DNA of 64,000 bases from Brienomyrus brachyistius (taxonomy: Eukaryota > Chordata > Actinopteri > Osteoglossiformes > Mormyridae). A program made the translations under genes and the position numbers. Below, piece after piece: positions 21,908 to 32,944 of the stretch. The DNA lies in NCBI RefSeq assembly GCF_023856365.1, contig NC_064540.1, positions 29,814,474 through 29,878,473 of the forward strand. Direction: 5' to 3'. The notes below the pieces were generated by a model. It was not told where the DNA came from, did not search any database, and saw only the letters and a list, made by a program, of their open reading frames with translations. Positions within the stretch are counted from its first letter, which is position 1; the number at the start of each line of letters is the position of its first letter.

Positions 21908-24449
21908 CTGGAGCTGGCACCTTATCGTGGTGGAGGGGTTTGCGTGTTCCAGTGATCTCAGGAGCTATGTTGTCTGGGGCTTTATGCCCCTGGTAGGGTC
22001 ACCCAAGGCAAACAGGTCCTGGGTGAGGAACCAGATGAAGTGCGGCTCAGAAGACCCATTATGAAGAAAAAGCCTTTGGATTCACGGTTTCCCTTGCCCG
22101 GACGCGGGTCACCGGGGTCCCCCCCTGGAGCCAGGCCTGGGAGTGGGGTTCGATGGCGAGCGCCTGATGGCAAGGCCTACACCCATGGGGCCTGGTCGGG
22201 CACAGCCCGAACAAGGCAGGTGGGTCCCCCCTCCAATGGGCTTACTACCCATTGTGGTGGTGTGTGGGTTGGCTCCGCTGGTGGGGGAGGAAGCCGGCCA
22301 GGCCTAGCAGGCCCAAGCGTATAGTGAGGGTCTGCTGGGAATGTCTGGCGGAAACCCCTGTCAGGGAGAGTTTCAACTCCTACCTCCGGCAGAACTTCTC
22401 CCATATCCCGGGGGAGGCGGGGGACATTGAGTCCGAATGGGCCATGTTCCGTGCCTCCATTGTGGAGGCGGCTGACCGGAGCTGCGGCCGTAAGGTGGTC
22501 GGTGCCTGTCGCGGCGGCAATCCCCGAACCCACTGGTGGACAGCGGTGGTAAGGGAGTCCGTCAAGCTGAAGAAGGAGTCCTATCGGGCCTTTTTGACCT
22601 GTGGGACTCCAGACACAGCTGGCAGGCCAAGTGGGATGCGGCTTTGGCAGTTGCTGAGGCAAAAACTCGGGTGTGGGAGGAGTTTGGCGAGGCCATGGAA
22701 AACGACTTCCGGATGGCTTCGAGGAGATTCTGGTCCACCATCCGGCGGCTCCGGGCAGGAAAGCGGTGCAGCATCAACACTATTTATGGTGGGGATGGTG
22801 CGCTGCTGACCTCAACTCGGGATGTTTTGGGTCGGTGGAAGGAATACTTCGAAGACCTCCTCAATCCCACCGACACGCCTTCCGATATGGAAGCAGAGTG
22901 TGGGGACTTGGGGGTGGACTCGCCTATTTCTGGGGCGGAGGTCAAAAAGCTCTTCGGTGGCCGGGCCCTGGGGATGGATGAGATTCGCCCGGAGTTCCTC
23001 AAGGCTCTGGATGCTGTGGGGCTGTCCTGGCTGACACGCATCTGCGGCATCGCGTGGACATCGGGGGCAATGCCTCTGGACTGGCAGACCGGGGTGGTGG
23101 TCCCCCTCTTTAAGAAGGGGGACCGGAGGGTGTGCTCCAACTACAGGGGGATCACACTCCTCAGCCTCCCTGGCAAGGTCTATTTGGGGGTCCTGGAGAG
23201 GAGGGTCCGCCGGATTGTCGAACCTTGGATTCAGGAGGAGCAGTGTGGTTTTCGCCCTGGCCGTGGAACAGTGGACCAGCTCTATACTCTCAACAGGGTT
23301 TTGGAGGGTTCATGGGAGTTTGCCCGACCAGTCTACATGTGTTTTGTGGACTTGGAGAAGGCATTCGACCGTGTCCCTCGGGGAGTCCTGTGGGGAGTGC
23401 TCCGGGAGTATGGGGTACCAGGCTTCCTTTTAAGGGCGGTTCGGTCCCTGTATGACCGGTGCCAGAGTTTGATCCGCATGGGCGGCAATAAGTCGGACTC
23501 GTTTCCGGTGAGGGTTGGACTCCGTCAGGGCTGCCCTTTGTCAACGATTCTGTTCATAACTTTTATGGACAGAATTTCTAGGCGCAGCCAGGGTGTTGAG
23601 GGTGTCCGGTTTGGTGACCTCAGGATTAGGTCTCTGGTTTTTGCAGATGATGTGGTTCTGTTGGCCTCATCGGACCGTGACCTTCAGTTCTCACTGGAGC
23701 AGTTCGCAGCCGAGTGTGAAGCGGCTGGGATGAGAATCAGCACCTCCAAATCCGAGACTATGGTTCTCAGCCGGAAAAGGGTAGAATACTCTCTCTGGGT
23801 TGGGGATGGGGTCCTCCCCCAAGTGGAGGAGTTTAAGTATCTCGGGATCTTGTTCATGAGTGGGGGAACGATGGAACGGGAGATCGACAGGCGGATCGGT
23901 GCGGCGTCAGCAGTCATGCGGGCGTTACATCGGTCTATCATGGTGAAGAGAGAGCTGAGCCAAAAGGCAAAGCTCTCGATTTACCAGTCGATCTACGTTC
24001 CTACCCTCACCTATGGTCATGAGCTATGGGTAGTGACCAAAAGAACGAGATCACGGGTGCAAGCGGCCGAAATGAGTTTCCTCCGCAGGGTGGCTGGGCT
24101 CTCCCTTAGAGATAGGGTGAGGTGCTCAGTCATTCGGGAGGGACTCAGAGTAGAGCCGCTGCTCCTCCGCATCGAGAGGAGCCAGATAAGGTGGCTCGGA
24201 CATCTGATTAGGATGCCTCCGGGACGCCTCCCTGGGAAGGTGTTCCGGGCATGTCCCACTGGGAGGAGACCCCAGGGAAGACCCAGGACACGCTGGAGAG
24301 ACTATGTCTCTCGGCTGGCCTGGGAACACCTCGGGATCCCTGCAGAGGAGCTAGATGAAGTAGCTGGGGAGAGGGAAGTCTGGGCCTCCCTGCTGAGATG
24401 CTGCCCCCGCGACCCGACCCCGGATTAAGCGGAAGATGATGGATGGATG
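21908..24449 (+). mobile_element. Rex3 (RTE-clade) LINE, endonuclease deleted
   Basis: The 5' region (CTTATCGTGGTGGAGGGG from about 21922) is joined at about 22255 to sequence just before the RT. This deletes nearly all of the APE endonuclease. The RT then runs to 24428, and the element ends in GATGGATGGATGG at 24436-24449, the GATG-type tail of Rex3. The string TGGCAGACCGGGGTGGTGGT at about 23082-23101 corresponds to the conserved site used to detect Rex3 in fish. Confidence 0.9.
22536..24428 (+). CDS. Rex3 reverse transcriptase, long open frame
   Basis: The 630-residue frame is open and covers the RT palm. Landmarks are KAFDRVPRGVLW, the RQGCPLS motif and the catalytic FADD at residues 369-372, followed by a thumb and C-terminal region ending WRDYVSRLAWEHLG. 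The listed ATG is internal, because upstream RTE sequence in other frames (from 22252) also belongs to the protein. Without its endonuclease the copy should not be able to move by itself. The long open frame suggests it is fairly young. Confidence 0.85.
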   Translation: MDSGGKGVRQAEEGVLSGLFDLWDSRHSWQAKWDAALAVAEAKTRVWEEFGEAMENDFRMASRRFWSTIRRLRAGKRCSINTIYGGDGALLTSTRDVLGRWKEYFEDLLNPTDTPSDMEAECGDLGVDSPISGAEVKKLFGGRALGMDEIRPEFLKALDAVGLSWLTRICGIAWTSGAMPLDWQTGVVVPLFKKGDRRVCSNYRGITLLSLPGKVYLGVLERRVRRIVEPWIQEEQCGFRPGRGTVDQLYTLNRVLEGSWEFARPVYMCFVDLEKAFDRVPRGVLWGVLREYGVPGFLLRAVRSLYDRCQSLIRMGGNKSDSFPVRVGLRQGCPLSTILFITFMDRISRRSQGVEGVRFGDLRIRSLVFADDVVLLASSDRDLQFSLEQFAAECEAAGMRISTSKSETMVLSRKRVEYSLWVGDGVLPQVEEFKYLGILFMSGGTMEREIDRRIGAASAVMRALHRSIMVKRELSQKAKLSIYQSIYVPTLTYGHELWVVTKRTRSRVQAAEMSFLRRVAGLSLRDRVRCSVIREGLRVEPLLLRIERSQIRWLGHLIRMPPGRLPGKVFRACPTGRRPQGRPRTRWRDYVSRLAWEHLGIPAEELDEVAGEREVWASLLRCCPRDPTPD

Positions 24450-26366
24450 GAATTTATTAATGCAATATTTAAATATGTTTTATGGCATAATAACATTTTT
24501 AACCATAATTTTAACAGGGATACCGGACACGTAAAGCTTTTCTAGCTAGAGAGGAAAGAGAGTCTGACAGTTTTGAATGGCAAAAACAGTAGTTGTGTAT
24601 TGTTAACGGGTTGTTTTTTAACAAAATGTCCTATTTTATATTGGTAAAAACACAGCCATCCTGTTTTTAGGGGGATTTATGTGTGTTGCATGTCTAGACA
24701 TGTCGATCACCTTATGTCCGCAGCAGTGGGTAACGGGCGTCGAAGCAAGAGCTTTTGGAGTCTGAGCAATAAGCCCATGAGAAGGATGCATCAATGAAAC
24801 AAAATGGCTGCCGGGTGACAAATTGTTGCACAGTGCCTGCAGAGTGACTGTAACATTTCGTTGAACCGCTGGTCCTTAGTGGGAGAAGCAGACAGCCTGC
24901 AGCCCCATCCTGTCAGAAAGCACATTACCTCTATTTGTAATCTGTCTTATTCATAAATAGTATAAATAATATATTTCTAATTTAAATTAAATTCCATCTC
25001 TAAAACCATAGCTCTGGGGCTCTGGCATAGGCAATAATAAACTGGGTGCATTTTATTGAAAATAAAACTAACAAAATACAAATTGTTTTATTAATTAAAT
25101 CTTATTGGTTTAAAACTTTATACTAATTTGTCATACAACTGTTTAAGTTACGGCAATTTATAAAAAACATTTGTCCTGTTTGTAAATGTGTTATTTTAAG
25201 TAATTGCGTTAATTTCTACCGGCAAAAGCCCTGTCATCATGTTTTAGGAGCAAAATTATATGGTCTAGCATTATAGGAACTATTAAGCAGTATTTAGTGA
25301 CAATAATCAAAAACACATTTTAAAAACCTTTACAGAATAAAGCCTTAGTTATTTTAGTTAATAAGTTTTTTCAGTAAATCCTTGTTCACGCTCATGCGCA
25401 CAAACACACACACCCTGAAGTCGGAAGGCTTTAGAGTTTAACTTTAGGTTGGTGATCGCGATGTGTGACCAAACCCCAATGCACCCTAACTTAGTCAACC
25501 ACTATGCAGCGAGACAAAACAGTGACTATAGCGCCCCATTTAACCGCTGGTCTTTATTTATTTTATTAAAAAAAAAAAAAAAAAAACTTTGACAGAATAA
25601 AGTTATTTTAATAAACACACTTTTTTCAGTAAATGTTTGTTTATGCGCATGGGCACAAACGCACACACACTGGTGGTCAGGGGGCTTTAGAGTTTAACTT
25701 TATGTCTGTTAAAGTATAGGACCGAGATGTGTATTCAGACCCCCCAAAACACCCTAACTTAGTTGTTCTCTAATTTATCGCTAAAAAACAGACAGAAATA
25801 GACTTGTAAATTTTAAAGAAAAGACATTAACTGTTTTTGTTAATGTTTAAAGGTATACAAACTTCAGTTGTATCGGACATGTGCACAAAAACGCACGCAA
25901 GGGTTGGCCTTAAGAGTTTGCTCAATCAAAAAACATCAGACATATATAGTTCACGTTTTTATAAAAATTTGATGTATCATGCTAAATGCAGCTTACTAGT
26001 TCCTATTCAATGTAAATAAATAAGAACATAACCATGTCCACCTTCTTTAAATTAACAAAAATATATCTTAAATTCTTACCCCTTGCCTCATTCCACAGTT
26101 CCTACCCCCCACTTATGTGTCACACCTCCCATCCTTCCATGGTTTGTGAGATAAGCACACTTCTGCCTGCCTGGTCGGTCATTTCTAGCCACTGTTTCTT
26201 CTGAACACATCATCAATGATGTTCCTGGAATCATTGGGTGTTTCAGGTCTTTCAACATCATACACATCCAGGCAACTCAGCCGGGGCTGATCAGACCCTA
26301 GCTTGTGTCCAGATGGCTATCTAGCTACCACAACTCCATGGTTCTCCTCTCTTGAGCCACAGCCAT
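24450..26366. repeat. R1 complex repeat family, part 1
   Basis: AT-rich non-coding DNA with modules that recur elsewhere. Two are ACAGAATAAAG (25334 and 25591) and CAGTAAAT followed by a GCATGG/CATGCGCACAAAC block (25375 and 25630). A further block at 25912-26200 reappears, part forward and part inverted, at 55066-55400. A17-A20 tracts lie at 25566-25586. No gene. Confidence 0.6.
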
Positions 26367-26702
26367 CTAGAGGCCCTCTGCCGCTTCGGTGGTACTGTGG
26401 ATAGTTCTCCTCTTACGCTCTCTAATGATGCCTAGACTGTTTAAGGCACTGGTCAAGGAACTGGCCATGAAACCTCTGTAGCCAACCTCCACTGGGAGGC
26501 ACCTCACCCTCCATCCAGCCTGCTGACAGTCGTTGACCCGTCCTGCATACTTGGAGAGCTTCCTCTCAAAGTCTTCTTCCAAGCGGTCTTCCCATGGGAC
26601 TGTCAGCTCCAGCAGTACGACTTGCTTGGTAGCCTCAGACACAAGTCCTGTGCTAATGGTTTCAGTGACGGGCATGCCTCCACCGGTATCGTCCTTCTTC
26701 AA
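26367..26702 (-). pseudogene. Retroelement C-terminal domain fragment, endonuclease-like
   Basis: The minus frame contains VSEATKQVVLLELTVPWEDR and an ERK-SKYA run. This matches a sequence I know as a very common C-terminal region of fish retroelement proteins, possibly a restriction-like endonuclease domain (LELTVPW with E and later K). The exact LINE family is not resolved. Residues outside this block are diverged. Confidence 0.5.
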
Positions 26703-26780
26703 GTGCTGTAGTGCAGCAGCTGAGGATGTGCTCTAGGGTGCCTCTCCTGTAGTCTATTTCGGTCTGTTTTTCGTGATAAG

Positions 26781-27356
26781 TTAGTAAACGACTAAGTTAG
26801 GGTGCTTTGTGATTTGGATACACATCGCGATCACCAACCTAAAGTTAAACACTAAAGCGTCCAGTGATCTGAACCAAGTCAGCGGAGGTTGACTCGGAAC
26901 CATTGAGAACATGTAGTTAATTTTTGGCAAGATCATCATTCTGATTGTTGCTACTCTTCCCAAACGTGATGCGGGTGGATTATTCCACCGTGCAAGGTCA
27001 TCTTCTGTCTTTTTAAGCAGAGGACTGTGATTTAGTTGCGTCAGATCTGACAGCTTGGCAGAAATGTTAATAACTAGGTATCTAATGTCCCCATATTGAA
27101 GTGGGATAGTTGGATTGAAATGGAAGTCACAAGATATTGGAAGAATAATTGACTTGTTCCAATTAATAGAGTAATCTGAGATGGAGGCAAACCATATTTG
27201 GAGTTTCCACCAACAGGTGTATAATATCCGTGGAACCCCTGCTGTGAACACCCCACAAACCCTATTAATAAAAAAGAGTAGACAGTCTCCACCTATTGTA
27301 GGGGTATGTGCGGTGACCGTACCACCCCATGTTTCTAAATTTATGTTAAACCACAT
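26781..27356 (-). pseudogene. L1-Tx1-type LINE ORF2 fragment, after the RT palm
   Basis: The minus frame has NWNKSIILPIS, the KLSDLTQLNHSPLLKKTEDD and LARW run, RVATIRMMILPKINYMF and WFRSLDALV. These are typical of the region downstream of the RT catalytic site in Tx1-group LINEs. No complete domain remains. Confidence 0.75.
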
Positions 27357-28500
27357 AAATTCAACCCTAAAACTTATTGTCTAGTTTATTCACATGCATT
27401 ATATTAAAAACAGTGTATTTATGTTAAAGAGAATTATTTCTAGTTTAAAACATTAGTGGCACCGCCTTTGGGGGTAAAGCCGTATGCTTATTTTAACAAG
27501 GATTGGCTGTATTATTCCATGACTCTTGTTGTCGATAGGCTTAGTGTGTTTTATTTTAAATAACTCATTGGTAGAAATGAGTTTCATATACTTAAAAACA
27601 TAGTTAAATGGTCTTATTTGAAATAACAGGCCTTGTGTAGCCCTTTCATTGCCTGACGTGTGTGAACATGTTGGCTGTGTTTTTACTACTATAAAATAGT
27701 GCATTCGCTTAATTTATTTTAAATAATGCTTTGGTTTCATTATTTGAAACGTTATGGTTAAAGGGTCTTATTTGTAATAACAGGTATCGTGTAGCCCTTT
27801 CGTCGCCTGACATGTCGACTGTGTTTTTACTGACATAATATAGTGCATTTGTTTAAAATACCATGTAAACAAACACAACTATTGTTTTAGGGTGTTTTAT
27901 ATTAAATAATGCATTGCCTGAAAAGAGTTTCATTACTTAAAAACATTATGGTTAAAGGGTCTTATTTGAAATAACAGGCCGTCTGTCGACCACGTTGGTG
28001 GAGACATTTTGAAATGTGTGTCTGCGTGAGTGGGCATCTGCTCGGTGTGCATGTGCAATTGTGGCTGCCCCTGAAAATCATTTCTCACATGTATTTCGAA
28101 GGGACGCATGGCGGGATCGCTCCGTTGCGGAATAACTGCCTTGACCCCGCTGTTTGTGTGGCATCGACGGAACCCAGAGCTGTGGTCGCTGGATCTTCAC
28201 ATTTGGTGAAATACTTTTTTTCTATTTTACATTGAAACAAACTGTGATACTGATAATGGCTTTTTCCTCGTTTTTTAAAACTTATGCTAAAATATTTGTA
28301 CTTGTTTAAATTTAGCATTTGTTCTTTTGACAGTGTTTCGTTTGGACATGTTTGTACTTAAAATTAGTAAGCTCCACCCCAGGCGCCAACTAACCCTCTT
28401 TATGGTTTCACCCTGGGCAGTTTCTGGCTATTGAAAGATTAGGGGCTGAACTCAGTTGTGCTGCCCAGTAGTACATTTTAGTCAGACAAAGTCTGGAAAG
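27357..28500. repeat. R1 complex repeat family, tandem modules
   Basis: GGTTAAAGGGTCTTATTTG with AATAACAGG recurs near 27602, 27757 and 27951, and again at about 30137 and 31616. A downstream block ACCACGTTGGTGGAG near 27987 recurs near 34929, followed in both by AATGTGTGTCTG and GTGCAATTGTGGC. It ends with AGCTCCACCCC, seen again at 32400 and 35697. No coding. Confidence 0.65.
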
Positions 28501-28516
28501 TTCAAACAATGAGACC

Positions 28517-29739
28517 TATTGTGTTGATGCTGCACCGCTTTCCCACCCTGAGCCGGCGGATGGTGGACCAGAATCTCCTCGAAGCCGTCCGGAAGTCGTT
28601 CTCCATGGCCTCCCCAAACTCCTCCCACACCCGAGTTTTTGCCTCAGCGACCGCCAAAGCCGCATTCCGCTTGGCCTGCCGGTAGCTGTCAGCTGCGTCT
28701 GGAGTCCCACAGGCTAAAAAGGCTCGATAGGACTCCTTCATCAGCTTGACGGCATCCCTTACCACCGCTGTCCACCAGCGGGTTCGGGGATTGCCACCGC
28801 GACAAGCACCGACCACCTTACGGCCGCAGCTCTGGTCAGCTGCCTCCACAATGGAGGCACGGAACATGGCCCATTCGGACTCAATGTCCCCCGCCTCCCC
28901 TGGGATATGGGAGAAGTTCTGCCGGAGGTAGGAGTTGAAACTCTGACAGGGGATTCCGCCAGACGTTCCCAGCAGATCCTCACTATACGCTTGGGCCTGC
29001 CAGGCCTGGCCGGCTTCCTACCCCACCAGCGGAGCCAACTCACCACCAGGTAGTGATCGGTTGACAGCTCCGCCCCTCTCTTCACCCGAGTGTCCAAGAC
29101 ATGTGGCCGCAAGTCCGACGACACGACTACAGTCGATCATCGAACTGCGGCCTAGGGTGTCCTGGTGCCAAGTGCACATATGCTTGAACATGGTGTTCAT
29201 TATGGACAATCCGTGACGAGCACAGAAGTCCAATAACAAAACACGGCTCGGGTTCAGATCGGGGGGGCCGTTCCTCACAATCACGCCCCTCCAGGTCTCA
29301 CTGTCATTGCCCCCGTGAGCATTGAAGTCCCCCAGCAGAACAACACCCCTTCCAAGGACTCCAAAAAGGGTGGGTATTCTGAACTGCCGTTTGGTGCATA
29401 AGCGCAAACAACAGTCAGGACCCGTCTCCCCACCCGAAGGCGGAGGGAGGCTACCCTCTCGTCTACTGCGGTAAACCCCAATTTAAAGGCACCCAGCCTG
29501 GGGGCAATAAGTATGCCCACGCCCGCTTGGCGCCTCTCCCCGTGGACAACTCCAGAGTGGAAAAGGGTCCAACCCCCCTCAAGGAGACTGGTTCCAGAGC
29601 CCAAGCCGTGCGTCGAGGTGAGTCCGACTATATCTAGCCGGAACTTCACAACCTCGCACACCAGCTCAGGCTCCTTCCCCATCAGAGAGGTGACATTCCA
29701 TGTCCCTAGAGCTAGCTTCTGCATTAATAAATTCATGTA
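28517..29739 (-). mobile_element. Rex3 LINE fragment with APE endonuclease, lacks RT end
   Basis: The minus strand begins AGAAGCTAGCTCTAGGGAC and the coding part LALGTWNVTSL near 29720, the APE endonuclease start. It passes through [10 protein letters not shown] and [11 protein letters not shown], with frame breaks, to the pre-RT linker and stops at KRCSINTI near 28517. It overlaps the linker of the plus-strand Rex3 copy (22255-22790). Together the two hold the whole gene, in opposite orientation. The 3' truncation is unusual for a LINE, which are usually 5'-truncated. Confidence 0.85.
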
Positions 29740-30819
29740 ATATATTTTATTCTTTTAAAGACAATTGATTCCAATTTGGTGTCATATGCTTTTTTATTTT
29801 TTAGGCCCCAGATAGCGCCATTTCTACCAACTATACAGTAGGTTGTGGTACGTGTGGGGTATTATGCTTAAATTCTTTATTAATTATCATTGGCTATATG
29901 CTTTAAAAAACATTTTATACTTATTTTATACACACCTTAAAATTCAGAAAACTACTTGCCTCAGCTGCTTTCAATAAAAGATAGTGTTGTGTGGGGATCA
30001 TGGCTCTATGCACAAGCACGACATGGAGAAAGAGCGAGAGTCATTCTTTGATTCTTGTTGTCGAATTGCTTAGGATATTTTATTTTAAATAACACATTGG
30101 CCGAAAAAGAGTTTCCTTACTTAAAAAAAAATTATGGTTAAAGGGTCTTATTTGAAATAAAAGGGCAACATGTGTCCCCATTGTCGCCATTTTGAAATAT
30201 GTGTCTACGTGAGTGCACATGCGCAAGATCGGTGCAGTCTCGGGCAATCATTTCAGCCGCATTGTTCAATCAGGCCGGTTGCACGTACCAGAGCTGCACT
30301 GTTTGTCGAACCATTACTGAGGCTGATACACGATTCTTTTAATTCTTCCTCAATTCTTATTGCATAAATGATTTATATCACACTCATACTAATTTAAAAT
30401 AGCTCTATAACAAAAGAGCTAAATGTGTCCTAAATTCTTGCCCATTGGTCGTTTCTACACTCCCCACCCGCTGCTAGTATGATAAGAAAACCCCCACTGC
30501 CTACCTGTACTATCACGTTTAGCATGGAGCTGTAACAAAAATGTGTTCATTGCAGTCTAAATTCTTGGGCCGCTGTCCATTCCTACACACAGCGCATTCA
30601 GCATACTCAGTTAACAACCACAATTAATGCTTTTTACCCCTTAAATTATTAAAATAACTAAGGCTTTATTCTACCTAAATATGTTTTTTGATGCATGTTG
30701 CTAAATATCATTCACTAGTTCCTATAGCTATTAAATGAATAATAAACTAACAAAATACAACTAAATAGTTTTTATTCCTTAAATGTTACTGTTTAAAAAT
30801 TTATAGTAATGTGTCATAC
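29740..30819. repeat. R1 complex repeat family, part
   Basis: Modules shared with 27357-28500, including GGTTAAAGGGTCTTATTTGA at about 30136 and GCCATTTTGAAAT. No gene supported. Confidence 0.55.
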
Positions 30820-31109
30820 TGTCACGGGTGATCGGCAGCGATCGCGGGCAGAGCGGCGATCGTGCGGGCAAGCGGGTAAAAAGCAGGCAGACAACCGGGA
30901 ATCAGGGAAAACGAGGGGTTTAATTAAGGAGACGAGGGCACGAACATCGACTGACATCAATGACAGACAAAGCAAACTGGGGAGACCAGGACTTAAATAC
31001 ACGGAACCAGACAGCAGGAAACAAGACACGACTGGGCAGGATCAGGAAATCACACGTGGGTAATTAGGGGGCGTGGCACACAGGAGGAGCGGACGAGCCG
31101 GGCATGACA
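30820..31109 (-). repeat. Solo LTR of the small-protein family, TSD CATAC
   Basis: 290 bp, starting on the minus strand at 31109 with TGTCATGCCCGG and ending at 30820 with ACCCGTGACA. The 5-bp duplication CATAC lies at 30815-30819 and 31110-31114. The inserted target is an R1 repeat. Confidence 0.9.
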
Positions 31110-32944
31110 CATACATCTTTTCAAGTTACTGTATGGTGCTTTATTCCTTTTGATTAACCAGATGTAGATAAATTTAGCTAAATGTAGCTAAACAATCTGG
31201 GGCTGTTGTGTTAGAGATCAACTTTTATTTAAATTAGAAACAGATTATTTTATACTATTTTCAAATAAGCAAGATTAACATATAGAGTTAATGTGCATTC
31301 TGCCAGGATGGTGGTGTGCTTCTCACAATCCAGGGCCAACGGTTAGCATCAAAACAACAAAAACCGCTGGTAGCCATTTTGTTTCCAATTTGACAGCTGC
31401 TTGACGCAACGAGTGAACTCTCTAAAGAAAATACTGTGTGCCTCTATGCGCATGTGCTACAGGAGAACGAATGAGAGAGAGAGAGAGAGAGCACATGTGC
31501 TCATTTAAACAAGAATTAACAGCGTAATTCCTTGATTCTTGTTGTCGAAATGCTTTGAGCGCTTTACTTTATTATTCACATTGGCAGAAAAGTGCTGCAT
31601 TACTAAAATACATTATGGTTATAGGGGTTTATTTGAAATAACAGGCACTCTGTTGGTGTCGCCATTTTGAAATGGGTGTCTGCGTGAGTGTGCATGTGCT
31701 AAGTGCTGGCCACTTCAATCTATCATTTTGACCACATTGTTGAAACAGACCAGTCGCATATGGCCGAGCTCCGGGACTTGCTCATTTCGTCCTATTCTTC
31801 CTAAAAGTTTTCTGTTTAAATGCTTTCTTCAACCTAACAATGAAATAAAACACTGGTAAATACCGCTAAAGTCTTTCTTTTAATGTTGGTTAAATATGAG
31901 TTTAAGTGATTTCTTCTTTTAAAACGACGTGCTGTATGTTAATCGGCTTCGCTTGTGCTTGTTTAAACTCAGCATTTGCTCTTCTGCTTCTTTCGCACGT
32001 TTGTACTTGTTTAAATTCCACCTGCTTTTCTTTCTTTTAAAATAACGCTAAAGTTTTTCTTCTTTAAAACATTTTAATGCCTTCTTTGCTTTCTACTCCT
32101 AACAACCCGTGGCTGCAGCCGGATGGACCCCCGCTGGACCTTTATGCGCTAGCTTGCATTTATCCCACAATATGTTTCATTATTCCTTAACGTAATTAAA
32201 AGTAACACATAAACAAATACATGTAATGTATTTTTATTCCATTAAAGTTTAACGGCAATCCAATCTCCCCAACCATATGGCCCTCTATCAGCAACAAGTG
32301 GCATAAGCATGTATGATACCATATATGGACATAACCCCTCGACTAATCAGAATAAGGGATACGCCCCCCACTTATGATGTCAGAAGCGGAGCCAAATTAA
32401 GCTCCACCCAAGGTACCACCTAATATCTCTCACAACTATTGCTTAGGGTGTTTTATATTAAATAACGCATTGGCTGAAAAGAGTTTCATTACTTAAAAAC
32501 ATTGATGGTTAAACGGTTGTGGAAGTAAAACTGGACATTGGTAGCCAGGGAGGGAAGGCATATTAGGTCTGTTAAGAAGAGATTATCTTGAATACTGTGT
32601 GACCTCGCTTCGTGATAGCTGCCTGCAGACCCTGAAGAGAGCTCGGACCTTGGAGAGGCAGACAGCGGAACAAAAAGGAAGGAGAAACCACCTGTAGGAA
32701 GAGATTCGAAGCTGCCCCAACTGGTGCACAGTGAGTTATAGCTTTATAAAATAGTTGCAGCAGTCAATATATAGCATGTTACATGGTAGTGCAAATATAT
32801 AAGGAATCATGTTAATCATATAAATCATATGTTAACCATGTATTTGCAGTGATTCAATGACAATATGTCAATGTGTTAATCATTATTCAGTGGAACACCC
32901 AAACATTAATAGTTATTCAATGTCATAGGATCAATATATATATA
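31110..32944. repeat. R1 complex repeat family, with a reversed end unit
   Basis: Includes a GA microsatellite (31467-31491) and another copy of the GTCTGCGTGAGTGTGCATG module (31677). A reversed unit at 32235-32420 has a reverse complement matching 56400-56505 and 63797-64000 at the right edge. From 32560 the sequence is unassigned and AT-rich. Confidence 0.55.

Noticed and set aside
22177..22662. 161-residue minus frame within Rex3
   Set aside because: Shadow of the Rex3 linker; GC-rich sequence leaves long open frames by chance.
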